From Aureobasidium sp. EXF-3400 (lineage: Eukaryota > Ascomycota > Dothideomycetes > Dothideales > Saccotheciaceae): a stretch of DNA of 64,000 bases. Positions 32,860 to 44,175 of the stretch are shown piece by piece; the first letter of the stretch is position 1, and each line of letters begins with the position of its first letter. Below the pieces are notes generated by a model. That model did no database searches. It had not been told where the DNA came from and saw only the letters and a list, made by a program, of their open reading frames with translations. A program made the position numbers and the translations under genes. The stretch covers positions 32,246 to 96,245 of the forward strand of contig SWBL01000189.1 of assembly GCA_024195585.1 (NCBI GenBank). Direction: 5' to 3'.

Positions 32860-35217
32860 ATGCTGCAGCATCATCAGCGCAATCTTCTAGACTCCGATGA
32901 ACACCTACAATCTGGAGGCACTACTCTCGGCATTGCAAAGCAAGAGCGGTCGCAGAAGTTGTTCTTCAAAATCAAAAATTTTGGTGACGCGTGCGACGTG
33001 TCGGACGTTCTACAGAATTGGGTCCGAAGCCGATGCTTTTGGCATGGACGGCGTAATGGCAACGTTTCCAACGATCGATGCCAAGAACTTAGACCAGACA
33101 GGGTGATACCCTTGACCATTAATATTCGAGGCGACATCAAGATTTTGATGACCACACATATTGCAGCAGGTCTTGAGACCAATCAGAGTATTGATCAGGG
33201 GTCATACTTGAAAGAAATGGGTTGTCATGTTGTTTAGTGGCCGCCTGGCAGTGTTATTCTCGGGTGTCTTGTGTTGACTCTGTTGGTCAACAAACTTGCA
33301 ATCGAGCCACGCTGCTATAAGTCGAACTCTCGGTTCAAATGGAGCTTCATGTCCAACTGATTACAATTTAGCCCTGCAACTGCAGTAGCTGAATCTCCTA
33401 TTGGCATGCGATCATGCGATCGACATGACTGAGCGACTCAGCGTTGCTGGATATCGGAGGTTTGCAGCCCAAGCGACGAAGGCCGTCGTCGAAACTCCTT
33501 ACGAATCTGCACTATCTGAGCACATGCCAAAAGACCTACCGGAATTAAGATCAAAGGTAAAACTCAGGGAGTGTTGTGGCTATAAAAATAATCGTTCCTG
33601 GGTAATGGTCTAATAACTGTGGATCTTATTGAAGGATAATACTGACATTTGACAACAGAAGCCGAAAATAGGTGCTTGTGAGGATCCACCCAAATCAGAG
33701 CAAACAAAGGGATACCCATTGACAATCCATGACCGCAGTATCACAAAATAGTGGTCGAAGGAATTTTGTACCTGAAATCCCTATGTTCACTGCAACGGAA
33801 GACTTTTTGGATCTGGTCACTAGTGTCAACAAGCCATACTGTTTCTAGTGCTTTGGCGGCAGTGATCAGAAGACTTCGGACGAAGTTGAGCGCCAGAATC
33901 GGACCTCAAAGGACTTACCTGCATACCACAGCTCACATTTCGCTCCAAGTGTTCACGACACCCTGAAAACAGGTTCCCGAACGTATTGTATCGCAGCTTT
34001 GGCATATGGCGATGCAGTTCTGTCACGGGTCACCCAAAGCTGACGAGCCCCCTAGAACGATCCCATGCTACTGATGTCTGTCTGGGAGGAGAAGAACCGG
34101 AATCCAATGTAGCCAGAAAAAAGCTAACATAACGACTGGCCGGGGTAGAAGCTCTTTCACAGTGGGAGAGAGGTAGAAAAATGTTCCGTCGGCCCAAAGC
34201 ACCCAGGTGAGTAGACCATTGAGTACGGCGCTCACAAGTACACACAGCTTTGGTGTAGATAGGCGTTCTGGAGTCAACCTCACCATGGAAGTTTTGGAGC
34301 GTTTCTGTGAACTGAGTTCCTCATTCCGCATACTGATGAGTATAGCCGAAAAGCCAAGTTTCTGAGGCGGTATATGTAGATTCAATGCCCGAGACCAAAC
34401 GCGACCGTGAGAGAAGGATTGATTAGAGCATGGGAGGTGCGGACGACTCGACTGTGTTGATTATGCGGCTCAGGCCCGGACCTCGGATGTCGCATGTGAC
34501 CAGAACCAAACAGATACTGAAAGAGGAAAAAGAGTCGATAGAGCTTCAATCAACACATAGCGTCATGGCAGACGTTGCTCGGAAATTTGAGCCCGCACGG
34601 GAATAAACTCGGCTCTCGGCACCAAGCACTATCGTTACGACTTCCGACCTCCAATTTCACTTAGTGCCTATCACGTACATCCCTTGCTTGGTCCAAATGT
34701 TCGTTGGGCTGAAGAAGGACACATTTTAGTTTATCGGCAGGATTCTTATAGGCGAATGTCCCCTTAAGGAGCTAGACGTGTAGACGTTTGCAGTCTCACC
34801 AGAATAGATGGTCTGTTTGCAAAGTACATCATAGCATGCAGAACTTCGTACTCCTCGAATCCTTTGGCAAACGCTTAACGATCTCCAATAGATTCAGACA
34901 AGCCCGTAGAAGATCATGTTAAGTGAACTACGGCCGCAAGATAGACAGTCACGGCTCGCCTGGTATTCCAGCCTCAAGGATATCGTTTTGTTCTGATACT
35001 CCTCCTTCTGACTTCGATAGCGTATCATAGTCAGGATAAACGACTTGGGCGCTCAGTGGCGTATCATCATGCTGCACTTCCGCTTATCTGTGAAGATCTC
35101 GATACTTACGGGCTCTATCCTCGTATTGAGTTGCTGCACTTGACATAGACAAATTGATCTCTGGAGACTATCTGATAGGATCATGACATGACAGCATGTC
35201 TTTCTGCACGGGATGCA
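32860..35217. other. Gene-poor stretch
   Basis: This 2.4-kb region has no supported gene. A minus-strand frame at 34068-34385 contains two hydrophobic runs but no recognisable family. It includes dispersed repeat copy B, listed separately. Confidence 0.4.
34488..34655. repeat. Copy B of a diverged dispersed repeat
   Basis: This is the partner of 20580-20745: CGCATGTGACC at about 34491, then CGGGAATAAACTCGGCTCTCGGCAC from 34598 and ACGACTTCCGACCT near 34637. The orientation is the same in both copies. No terminal inverted repeats or target duplications were found by eye. Confidence 0.5.
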
Positions 35218-35224
35218 TATATAG
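35218..35224 (+). promoter_or_regulatory. TATA box of the small secreted protein gene
   Basis: TATATAG lies 85 bp upstream of the ATG at 35309, a normal position, suggesting that the promoter is intact although the coding region carries a stop. Confidence 0.45.
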
Positions 35225-35308
35225 ATGTGTTTCCCTCACCGACTCCATCACCAAATTCTCGTTCAGTATCCTCTACAACATCCGTTTATCGATCGATTAG
35301 CAACAGTC

Positions 35309-35781
35309 ATGAAGTTTTACCTCCTGTTCGTTGTGTCGGCAGCCTTGAATTTCCGACGTGCGCTTGGCGTCGACGTTGCTACCTGACAGGTTGACTTCTG
35401 GCAGGGAGAATCTTGTACAAGTAATGCTACCGGCCCCATGACCGGTCCAACGCATCTTGAACGCGGTACTGTCTGTCATTCTATCCCGGATATTGGATTG
35501 GCCAGTGCACTCGACCTCTACGCTGGATCAACCCGGATCAGCTTGGGTTTACATGAGTCCTTTGACTACTCTGACGACAAGACTCGTATGAGGGTACGTT
35601 TAAGCTGTATCTGTTTCACTTACCTCCTTCTCGTTGTCAACTTCAACGGAGGATTGATGAGGTTGGTCATCGCGCAAAGCACGACTTTACACCCAGGAGC
35701 GTGCGATGTACCATAGGAGCTCAAACAACTTGTGGAAGTCAAGAACATGGCATTCTCGCAGAACTTCCATCCGTAGCTTGA
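35309..35781 (+). pseudogene. Small secreted cysteine-containing protein gene with in-frame TGA
   Basis: Exons are 35309-35593 and 35662-35781 with a 68-bp intron (gtacgt..atgag). The first 25 codons encode a signal peptide (KFYLLFVVSAALNF, cleavage near ALG-VD). Codon 26 is TGA (35384-35386). The same frame then continues for 69 codons in exon 1 (QVDFWQGESC, GTVCHSIPDIGLASALDLYAG), and the spliced second exon adds 39 more, with four cysteines in all. Without the TGA the product would be 134 residues, the size of fungal small secreted effector-like proteins. No family is recognised. The stop is followed by C, a context known to favour readthrough, but simple loss of function is the more likely reading. 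Confidence 0.5.
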
Positions 35782-36940
35782 AGCATCCAAGAAGAGGTAC
35801 GTACAAAGGCTTTGCCTCATACATGACTAAGAAAATCAAACAAGCAAGGATCTCGTCCATCGTTAGGTTGATCAGGGTATCATCAGTTCGATCTTTCATT
35901 TGCTAATCCAGATCCACAGGGTTGTCGCAAGCTTGCCTACATCGTTTGTACATAGTTCTATGCCGGGTGATAGGTTCCGAACACATAGTAGACAGACGTA
36001 CCTTGCGAAGATTAGGCATACTTCCAATGGCCCGATGGACATCGACTCCAATGGCATTGTCCCTTGAGCGTACCATACGCAAGGAAAGTTCCTCCAGCCT
36101 ATGACAGCATTCTTCCAAGTCGCGAAGAAAAGGCGCGGTTGCGAAATATGCAGCACGAGCACACTCTTCGCACATCTTATCCAGTGTTTGGCCACAGATA
36201 GGTTATCATGATTGTAAGGAGCGGTGGCGTAGCTTTCCTTTGGTTGTTGCTCAAATTTCTTTACTTTCTCCATGAGTGATAGGATTCCCGTGTCATTTCT
36301 ATCCAAGCCAATCTCTTCGTATATCTCACACGTTTTCCGTTTTTACAAGTGATATGGAAGATTTAGCAAGCAAGTCATAGTATCAAATTCATGTAAGCTC
36401 GTTCTTTCGATCGTCAGCCACGGAGCGCAGACCGCGCGTTCAGTTGTGGGTTGAAGTTCAATCAAAGATCTTGGGGTTTCGGAACGTGCCTATCCTGGGG
36501 TCAGACTCCGCAAAGCCGGTACCTGATGCTGCTGGCTGTGATTCGCAAGCCGGCACAATTTCCGATGCCTCGGAGAGATTGGCTTCCCGTCGAAGTCCCG
36601 TTGCACGCCGGGATTAAGGAATACGATGCCGCGCGGTCACTGCAGAATCTCTTTGCGTCGTAAGAGCTTCTCGGGAGCAAATCACTTTGCATAGCACGGG
36701 AATAACAGTCACGGCCGGTCACCAGCCTGCTAACGAACTCTCTGAGCGCGTTCTCATGCACGACAAGGCGTACAAGAAGATCTTGCGGAGTAGAATATCC
36801 TCAAGGGAATATATCAGAGGGAACTTGTCCGTCACGATTTCCAGCCAGTTTCTTTCTGTTGCTCGCGGCGATATCATTGTTTTTGGACACGAACGCGATA
36901 GTGTCTCCATCCGTTATTTCATCTCTTAATCGTTTGCAGT
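35782..36940. other. Intergenic, with LRR/F-box-like remnant on the minus strand
   Basis: On the minus strand at about 35903-36306, two overlapping frames together suggest a degraded leucine-rich-repeat protein: CHRLEELSLRMV and IGSMPNLRKVRLSTMC resemble fungal F-box/LRR hypotheticals. No single frame or splice joins them cleanly. The rest is the upstream region of the GH72 gene; no other feature was seen. Confidence 0.3.
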
Positions 36941-38563
36941 ATGAGACAGCGTGTTTTCAATTGTGCTTTTGCCATCATCAGCGTCCTTGCTGGGTATGTC
37001 AACGCTGATGTTGACCCAATCGTGATCAAGGGATCAAAGTTCTTCTATCAAAGCAATAATACGCAATTGTTCGTATCTGTTTCCAACAAGGAACTCTGCA
37101 TTAACAGCTGATGTGTTATCAGCTTCATCCGTGGTGTCGCTTATCAGGCAGACCCCTCGCGCAACGACAATTCTACCTCAACAATTACCTCATACGTTGA
37201 CCCTCTTGCGGATCCAGACCAATGCAGTCGCGATATTCCTTACCTCAAAGAGCTCAGAACAAACGTCGTGCGCGTCTATGCAGTGGACCCGTCGCAGAAT
37301 CATGATTCTTGCATGAATCAGCTAGCTGACGCTGGTATCTATGTCATCTCAGACCTGTCCGATCCCACACAAGCGATTGATCGAGATGCTCCAGAGTGGA
37401 CCGTTGATCTGCTGTCTCGATACACGAGTGTTATAGACGCTCTCCATGGCTACACCAATATGCTAGGCTTTTTCGCTGGCAATGAAGTATCTAACGCGGC
37501 CAATAACACGGCCGCGAGTGCATACGTCAAGGCCGCTGTGCGCGATTCCAAAGCGTACATCAAATCCTCAAACTACCGGAGTATCGGAGTTGGCTATGCG
37601 ACAAACGATGATCCTGCTATTCGTACCGAAATAGCTGATTACTTCAACTGTGGTGATGATGCCGATGCCATTGACTTCTGGGGCTACAACATATACTCAT
37701 GGTGCGGCAATTCGTCCTACGAACAATCAGGATTTGAGGATCGGACCATAGAGTTCAGCAACTACTCAGTGCCTGCGTTCTTTTCGGAGTATGGATGCAA
37801 CTTGGTCCAGCCTCGCACCTTCACCCAGACTGATGTCATATATGGACCCAACATGTCCCAAGTCTGGTCAGGGGGTATCGTTTATATGTACTACGAGGAA
37901 GTCAACAACTACGGGCTGGTAGACGTGTCTGGTCGAAGCGTAACTCCGCTTCCAGATTTCACTTATCTTTCGAGCCGCATGCAGAGCGCGACACCTACAG
38001 GTGTCCTAAAGGATTCCTATACACCTACCAATTCTCCTCAGGCGTGTCCCACTCTCGACTCGGATTGGCAAGCCGAGGCGTCTCCTCTACCACCCACGCC
38101 AGACTCTGATACATGTCAATGCGAGTTCGAAAGCTTATCCTGCGTTCCTAAAAGCTCTCTCTCTGCGACCCAGATGTCGGATCTCTTCGGCGCTGTTTGT
38201 GGACTGTCGGAAGGCGCTTGTGCCGGTATTCAACATAATGCCACTACTGGCAAGTATGGGGCCTACAGTATGTGCAATTCGACTGTTCAGCTTGCCGTGG
38301 CCCTGGATACATACTACAAGCAGCAGAGTTCTCAGGCCAGTGCCTGCAACTTCGGTGGAATGGCTACGATCCAAGACGCAGGTTCGAAGTGTTCTGGTAG
38401 TATTGCCGCTTCGTCTGGCCCTTCTGATTCTGCGTCGGCTTCGAGATCAAGTAATGCTGGATCAAGTCTTGTTGTTCATCATGCATTCCAAGCCAATGGT
38501 GCGATATGCTATAGCTACCTGCTTGTGGTCGGCATTTCTTTGTCTGCAATCATGTTGCTGTAA
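36941..38563 (+). CDS. GPI-anchored beta-1,3-glucanosyltransferase (GH72 with X8/CBM43 domain)
   Basis: Exons are 36941-37068 and 37123-38563 with a 54-bp intron, giving 522 residues. Gel/Gas enzymes cut and rejoin beta-1,3-glucan chains in the cell wall. Visible: a signal peptide (1-22); the GH72 catalytic domain (about 25-340) with the acid/base Glu164 in FFAGNEVSNA and the nucleophile Glu265 in AFFSEYGCN; a Cys-rich X8 (CBM43) module (about 370-475, CQCEFESLSC..GACAGI..YGAYSMCN..CNFGG); a Ser-rich spacer; and a hydrophobic C-terminus (YLLVVGISLSAIMLL) for GPI attachment. This places it in the Gas1/Gel4-type subfamily that carries the X8 module. Confidence 0.95.
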
Positions 38564-38754
38564 TCTCCGTCTGTATATGATACAAGATGATCGAGCGCTT
38601 GATTCTGCCACGTTAGGGTTGCTTGAGGATTTGGTCGACTGGCAGCCTAGCTAATGTTTACTTGTGTTACTGACTCCTTGCATATAGACCGTTCTGTCGC
38701 TGAAACAACAAAGCTAGATACTATTTTCCAACATTAACAAGCATTGTAGCATTT

Positions 38755-40488
38755 TCAGGGATCAAGCTCTGTGCCCATATGATTCCCATTGGAAGACGGA
38801 TAATTCCAACCCGGAACAACGTCGTAAAGCCAATCAGGAAGCGGCATGCGGGTTTCTAGGTCGTAGATTTGGAAGTGTAATTCATGCTGCAAAGGATCGC
38901 TTTCTGACTCGACCGGAAGTTGTGAAGTCAAACATTGCATTTCTTTCTGCTTCCTTTCCGAGCAGACCTTGATCAAAGAATTTGCTGTCAGCTCTGCCTC
39001 CTTAGCCATATGAGTGCCTAGATGTTGAGTTATCCTTCTGAGAGCCGACATTCCTGCCGGCAATAAGCTCAAGCTCCTCATCGAATTGATGTGAAGGAGT
39101 ACACAGATGTAGTGAAAGGGTACTGTCAACACGTCCCACCACACTTGATTGGAGAGAACCAGGGTTTGTGCAGGCAGAAGAGCATCTTCGCCCATCTTCA
39201 TGATTGTTGTGAGATGCTCGCTGGAAGGCCCTGGGTCGTACAGGCATAACCTTCGATAGATGCAAAAGCTTGCATTTGCCCTGAGCAAAGTCAGAAGTGG
39301 GCAGTTGCTATTGATCTCTGATATTTTAGTGAGCGACTCTTCAAGCACTTCTCTACTGGTCAGGAAATTAACCGACATCAGCTTGGCAAGTGATATAAGC
39401 TCAGTCGTATGATCGCCATCGATAGCAGTAGGTTCCTTGCAATTCGTCTCATCAAGGTGAGTAGGTGAACGTCCGTACTCACAGCTGAACATCAAGTTTA
39501 AGGCTTTTGCTGTCCAGAAGATCCTGCGGCGAAGTTCTGGAAATCTATGATATGGTGTCGACGCTTCGCTAGAGTTGCCAGGGACGGACGTTGTACCAAG
39601 TTCGCGATGTAGTCCGACAGCCTCGATGATGTGCATCGTTGAGCAGGTTGACATCCAGGAAGCATGCGGACGCGTCGTCGATCGCAGGTAGAGTGAACGC
39701 AAAATCCACGCCACTACGAAGTCTTCAGTCGCACCGTGTATCATGTTAATGTTGTCAAGCAATCCTTTCGTAGCTTTTACCAAGTCGGCTTCTCCTGCGA
39801 ACCGGTCGTTGCCTGCAAAAAGAGATCCCAAAGCACAGACACTGCCAACGAGAGCGTCAAATCCGAGAGATTGGCCGTCACCCATCCAATGTTCCACACA
39901 GCGAAGAGTAAAATCTGCTTTGTCAATGACGCTAAATACTGGATGCACCACACTAAAATAAACAGATGTCAGAGCATGGAGTTCCTCGTATCGCACCAAG
40001 TTAACAACTTGAGGAGTGAAAGACGGAATGGGTTCTGGTCGTGTACCGGCATTCCAGGCGTAAGAATGCAGTCTGGGAAGATCGACAGCTCCCATGTCGT
40101 GGCTCAACTTCAAAGGGAACGAGATTGCTGATCCAGTACCGACATAGCGAGATTTTGTTGGTTCCAAAAAATTCTGGCGAACGCGCTTGTTGTTCAAGGC
40201 TTGCGTTCTGTTCCCAATACTTGAGTCCTGTGTATCGATTGCGGTAGACGCCCTTTTGCTACTGGTTGTGGGCCGTCTATGTACAGAGATAAGTGAATGG
40301 CCGGGCGACACATCGCATACCACTCACATGCTCGTTTGAGTTGTGGTAGCCACTGAGTGGTAGTAGCAGTCAAAGCCGTAGCCTTCACAAGTGTCGCAAG
40401 GTTCGAGCCCATTGCACTTTCTTTTCCTCCGCTGACACGACACACATGCTTTTCGCACTCGTTGACGGCCTTGAGGTTTCGAAGCCAT
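38755..40488 (-). CDS. Zn2Cys6 transcription factor with fungal-specific regulatory domain
   Basis: Minus-strand exons are 40488-40328 and 40276-38755 with a 51-bp intron, giving 560 residues. The binuclear zinc cluster is at 15-41 (KACVSCQRRKRKCNGLEPCD..C: C15, C18, C25, C31, C34, C41). A basic linker follows, then the Fungal_trans (PF04082) region with YFSVVHPVFSVIDKADF, AWILRSLYLRSTTRPHASWM, and GLHRELG..ELRRRIFW. Such proteins bind CGG-type sites in nuclear DNA and often control neighbouring genes. An upstream ATG at 40605 would add 39 residues without domain content. The adjacent oxidoreductase and MFS transporter genes are candidate targets. Confidence 0.92.
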
Positions 40489-41173
40489 CCTTACGGAAAT
40501 CGTCACAACTTGGACTTGGATCTCTTCGAGGAATGATAATCCATGTCTCACTGGGTGATCAGAATGTTCGGCATGGACGGTCGAGATGAAAGCGATAAAG
40601 ATCACGGATCACGCCCGACATCCATGGCTGGGAAAACGCACGGGGCACTGGCTTCCGATTCGGGCCGCTGACTCTACGCCACGACATCGTATTCTCAACA
40701 ATGTTCAGATAAGACAGTCACGATGCTTGACACATGATTTTCGTCTTACTTGTTTTTGCTTGTTCTTGCAGGCCTGTTCACATGCTACAAACATCTAAGG
40801 GGCCTGTAAAGTCCTCGCGCATCTCATCGGACATTTCGAATACAAACGAACGGCATCTCTTAATGCTGACAACACATGGAGTTATGAATGTGGTTTGGCT
40901 GTAGTAGTTTGAAATAGCCGTTAATGAATATTCAAACAGAATCTACATAGCGTACTCGTCTGGCAGAAATCGAACCCTCCCTTCATCCTGCCGCCGATGG
41001 GTATATACTCATTGGTGTTCATTGGTATGCTCGGATGCAAGATCACAGGACTTTCAGCACTCGAGACCATGCAGCACGCTCACAGTCATTGGCCTCCGTT
41101 TCGTGATGGCGTTGAAGATCCAAGAGGCCTCGCCATTAAGATTCAACGTAGGTCTGCATGGGATTGCTCACGC
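40489..41173. other. Intergenic between regulator and oxidoreductase genes
   Basis: The 685 bp lie upstream of the Zn2Cys6 gene (-) and downstream of the oxidoreductase gene (-). No gene was seen. A T-arm-like string (AATCGAACCCTCCC) near 40967-40981 lacks the rest of a tRNA. Confidence 0.4.
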
Positions 41174-42121
41174 TTATATGAACGGCATGATCACAAATTT
41201 CCCATATTCCCTGTTCTTAACCGCTTTGTACGCGATGAGAGCGTCATCAAGTCTTACAACCTTGAGACTCTCTTCAGCAGGTGCTTTAAGCTGACCACTT
41301 TCGAACAAGGGCACAAGATACCTCATCTCAGCAGCCATTTCACTTGACGAATAGCTCAGTGAGTTACTGCCGATGATAGATTGCTCTTTCCGATACAGAC
41401 GTTTCAGGTCAAAAGTGAAGTCAGTATCCCCGGTTCGAGGGGCAGACACAATGGCAAGTCTGCCTCCTTGACCGAGAATGCCGAGAGCTGTCTTTAATAG
41501 ATGAGTGTCGCCTGTAGTGTCGAGAACTGCATCGACTCCATGACCTTTTGTGAGTTTGAAGACCTTTTCGAGCTCGGGATCGAATTCGAGGTTGATATCA
41601 GTGGTGTCGGCACGGGAGGCTGTCAAGACGGTGCACCCTTTGACCGTAGCTAGCTGTACAGCTGCGGAGCCAACATTGCCAGTAGCACCAATCACCAAAA
41701 CCATCTCGTGGGCCTGCACATGCGCTCTTCGAAGCATGAGCGATGCTGTAGTGAACGGAACACCAACAGTGGCAGCTTGGATGAAAGACAGTCTTTTCGG
41801 TTTCTGTGCTACTGCGTTTTCGGCGACAATGCAATATTGAGCGTGAGCGCCATCGTCAGTGAACCCGAAAGACCGTCCACTAGTACCAAAAACTTCTGAG
41901 CCAAGCAGATGCTCTGATCCAGCTACGACAGTCCCTGCGTAATCGCGACCTGGAATTCGAGGGAAGGTTGTATGAGGGAAGCCTCCGACAGAATTGAGTA
42001 TGTCGCTCGGGTTGACGCTGGTTGCATGAACTTTGATGAGCAACTGACCAGGCCCAGGTAGAGGTTTTGGGACCGTGTTGATGTGAAGCGTGTTGGCTTC
42101 CTGACATTGCAGTGCCAGCAT
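41174..42121 (-). CDS. Zinc-independent MDR-family quinone oxidoreductase-like protein
   Basis: A single exon of 315 residues from MLALQCQEAN. An ATG at 42193 would add 24 hydrophobic residues, but the TATA-like TTAAATAG on the minus strand near 42222-42229 and family alignment favour the downstream start. GroES-like N-terminal domain with VHATSVNPSDIL and PGRDYAGTVV; Rossmann domain with the NADPH motif VIGATGNVGSAAVQLA (143-158); C-terminal YGKFVI. No zinc-ligand cysteines, so it is of the NADPH:quinone reductase/enoyl reductase type. It is divergent from the MFS gene across a 523-bp spacer, suggesting joint regulation. Confidence 0.9.
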   Translation of the reverse strand: MLALQCQEANTLHINTVPKPLPGPGQLLIKVHATSVNPSDILNSVGGFPHTTFPRIPGRDYAGTVVAGSEHLLGSEVFGTSGRSFGFTDDGAHAQYCIVAENAVAQKPKRLSFIQAATVGVPFTTASLMLRRAHVQAHEMVLVIGATGNVGSAAVQLATVKGCTVLTASRADTTDINLEFDPELEKVFKLTKGHGVDAVLDTTGDTHLLKTALGILGQGGRLAIVSAPRTGDTDFTFDLKRLYRKEQSIIGSNSLSYSSSEMAAEMRYLVPLFESGQLKAPAEESLKVVRLDDALIAYKAVKNREYGKFVIMPFI

Positions 42122-42644
42122 GAGATCGTTCGTAGGAGCGTTCAAGAGTATTGTGTAGCGAAGAATAATGTAACTTCGGAGGATGAGGAACACGGGAAGA
42201 ATTTTGGATGGTGCCGAGCTTCTATTTAAGGTTCACAGCATATTCCGGATGGATGACCTTCAGTAACCATAGGGCATGAGAATCAAGACTCACTGAGCTG
42301 CCGGCTTGTAATCCAGTCGTCGTGTGGTTGAGGATTGGATGGATCCGGGGCGTAGGATCCTGGCGGGCCGCAAGGCCCACACGGGCCGCGAGGCTCATAC
42401 GGGCCATAGGGTCCGGATGTCCCAGATTGAGCGGATGTGCAATGAACAAAAACCAATCAAAGGATGGCAAGATATGATGCCCGGTCATATTGAACCAAGT
42501 GAACCAAGAAACAAATAAATCTCTAAGAAAGCCGAGCACACAAAGGCCTCGTCGACGGTCCAAGGGTATCTTCCAGTATATTGACATCCTCATTTGTTAG
42601 CCTCTTGTCCAGCCCTGAGTTTGGAGACGAGGCGCAACTCATCA
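42122..42644. promoter_or_regulatory. Shared promoter region of oxidoreductase and MFS genes, with 18-bp repeats
   Basis: This is a divergent spacer. At 42365-42418 three imperfect 18-bp units (GGGCCGCAAGGCCCACAC type) lie in tandem and are GC-rich compared with the flanks. Read on the minus strand the units would encode GP-rich peptides, but no gene model supports that. They could be a binding array for a GC-rich-site regulator or a slippage product. Confidence 0.4.
42365..42418. repeat. Tandem repeat, three 18-bp units
   Basis: Units start at 42365, 42383 and 42401. The first two differ at 3 of 18 positions (GGGCCGCRAGGCYCAYAC) and the third is more diverged after GGGCC. Confidence 0.6.
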
Positions 42645-44175
42645 ATGAATAACCGCCCCCAGGAAACCCATCAGAGCTATGAGTTAGAGAACTGTTCACA
42701 AGATCGAGACACATCTGCAGAGGACAAGCCTTTTCTAGGGCTGGGTCGAGAGATTATATTCGTGGCTGTGATCTGCAATGCACAGCTACTCACACAGGCG
42801 GGACTAGGAATCTCTATCGCCCCCCTTCATATTATCGGAGGTAGCTTTGGCGCCTCTGACGCACAATTGCCCTGGTTTCCAGCAGCCTACAGTCTGACCG
42901 TCGGCACCTTCATCCTCTTTGCAGGACGTCTGGGAGACCTTTTCGGATATCGGAGGTTATTTGTAACGGGTTGGATCTGGTTTGCTCTCTGGTCTTTGAT
43001 CGTTGGAGTCGCTGTCTACTCTAATCAGATCTTCTTCGACATCTGTCGAGCGTTACAAGGAATCGGACCAGCGGTGCTTCTTCCCAATGCCCTAGCTATT
43101 CTGGGCCGAACATATCCTCCAGGAGGGCGCAAGGACATGATCTTTAGTATCTTTGGAGCGACGGCGCCTGGTGGCTTCCTCCTTGGAGCTGTATTCTCTA
43201 GTATGCTTGCGCAGCTCGCTTGGTGGCCCTGGGGATATTGGATACTCTGCATATACTGCATTGTACTTTCGGGAGCAAGTTTAATAGTCATCCCGTCCGA
43301 CGATCCAATCTCCTGGCCGATTCCGAAGGAGAAGTTTGATAAGTTTGATATCCCGGGGACCATAGTGGGAGTCCTCGGCCTCATCTTCTTGGATGTCGCC
43401 TGGAATCAAGCCGGTGTCGTTGGATGGAGAGAACCGTACAATTACGTCTTCCTAATAGTCGGGATTCTTCTCCTTGCTTTGTTTGTATGGACAGAATCCA
43501 AAGTGTTACATCCATTATTGGAGCTGAAGAAGTTCGCCGTTCCAACACTTTACGTCCTCGCTTGTCTTGCGGCGGGCTGGGGATGTTTCGGCATTTGGGT
43601 ATACTATCTCTGGCAGATCTTCGAAGTGCTACGACATGCAACACCATTACTAGCTTGCGCATGGTATACACCTATTGCACTCTCTGGACTGTGCGCTGCG
43701 ATTTCCACTGGATTTCTATTGTCAAGACTCCCACCAATGATGATCATGCTGATAGCCATGGTGGCGTTCCTCGTTGGCTCTACGCTTGTTACATTTATGC
43801 CCGTCGACCAGATCTACTGGGCTCAGACCTTTGTCGCAGTCATCATCATGCCCTGGGGGATGGTGAGCTATCGTTTATCCGTTGCCACTTACCTTACTAA
43901 TATGCATTCAGGATATGTCATTCCCTTCTGCAACTATATTGCTGAGTAACAGCATGCCTCGGGAGCAACAAGGCATGGCTGCATCAGTCGTCAATACAGT
44001 CGTGAATTACTCCATCTCATTGAGTTTGGGTATTGCTGGCACCGTCGACAGTAACATCAACAGAGGCGGCGATGATGTACTCAGAGGATATCAGGGAGCA
44101 CTATACCTTGGGGTCGGCCTATCTGGTTTCGGCCTCCTTCTAGCTATATTCTCAATTCTCAAGGGTATCAAATAG
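42645..44175 (+). CDS. MFS transporter, drug:H+ antiporter type
   Basis: Exons are 42645-43862 and 43912-44175 with a 49-bp intron (gtgagc..ttcag), giving 493 residues. Twelve to fourteen hydrophobic segments are visible. MFS motif A reads GRLGDLFGYRRLF after segment 2, and APGGFLLGAVFSS fits the antiporter motif C region. The family exports toxic compounds or metabolites across the plasma membrane; fungal relatives include ATR1-like aminotriazole and boron exporters, a link I infer only from overall pattern. The N-terminal 35 residues are hydrophilic and cytosolic. The gene is divergent from the oxidoreductase gene and near a Zn2Cys6 regulator. Confidence 0.93.

Noticed and set aside
40960..41000. 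Possible minus-strand tRNA suggested by AATCGAACCCTCCC
   Set aside because: The T-stem does not pair and there is no matching A-box upstream on the minus strand.
42240..42450. Small minus-strand GP-rich collagen-like gene (GPYGPY, GPCGPCGPPG)
   Set aside because: The pattern comes from the 18-bp tandem repeat; the frame has no start codon or splice acceptor in a fitting place.
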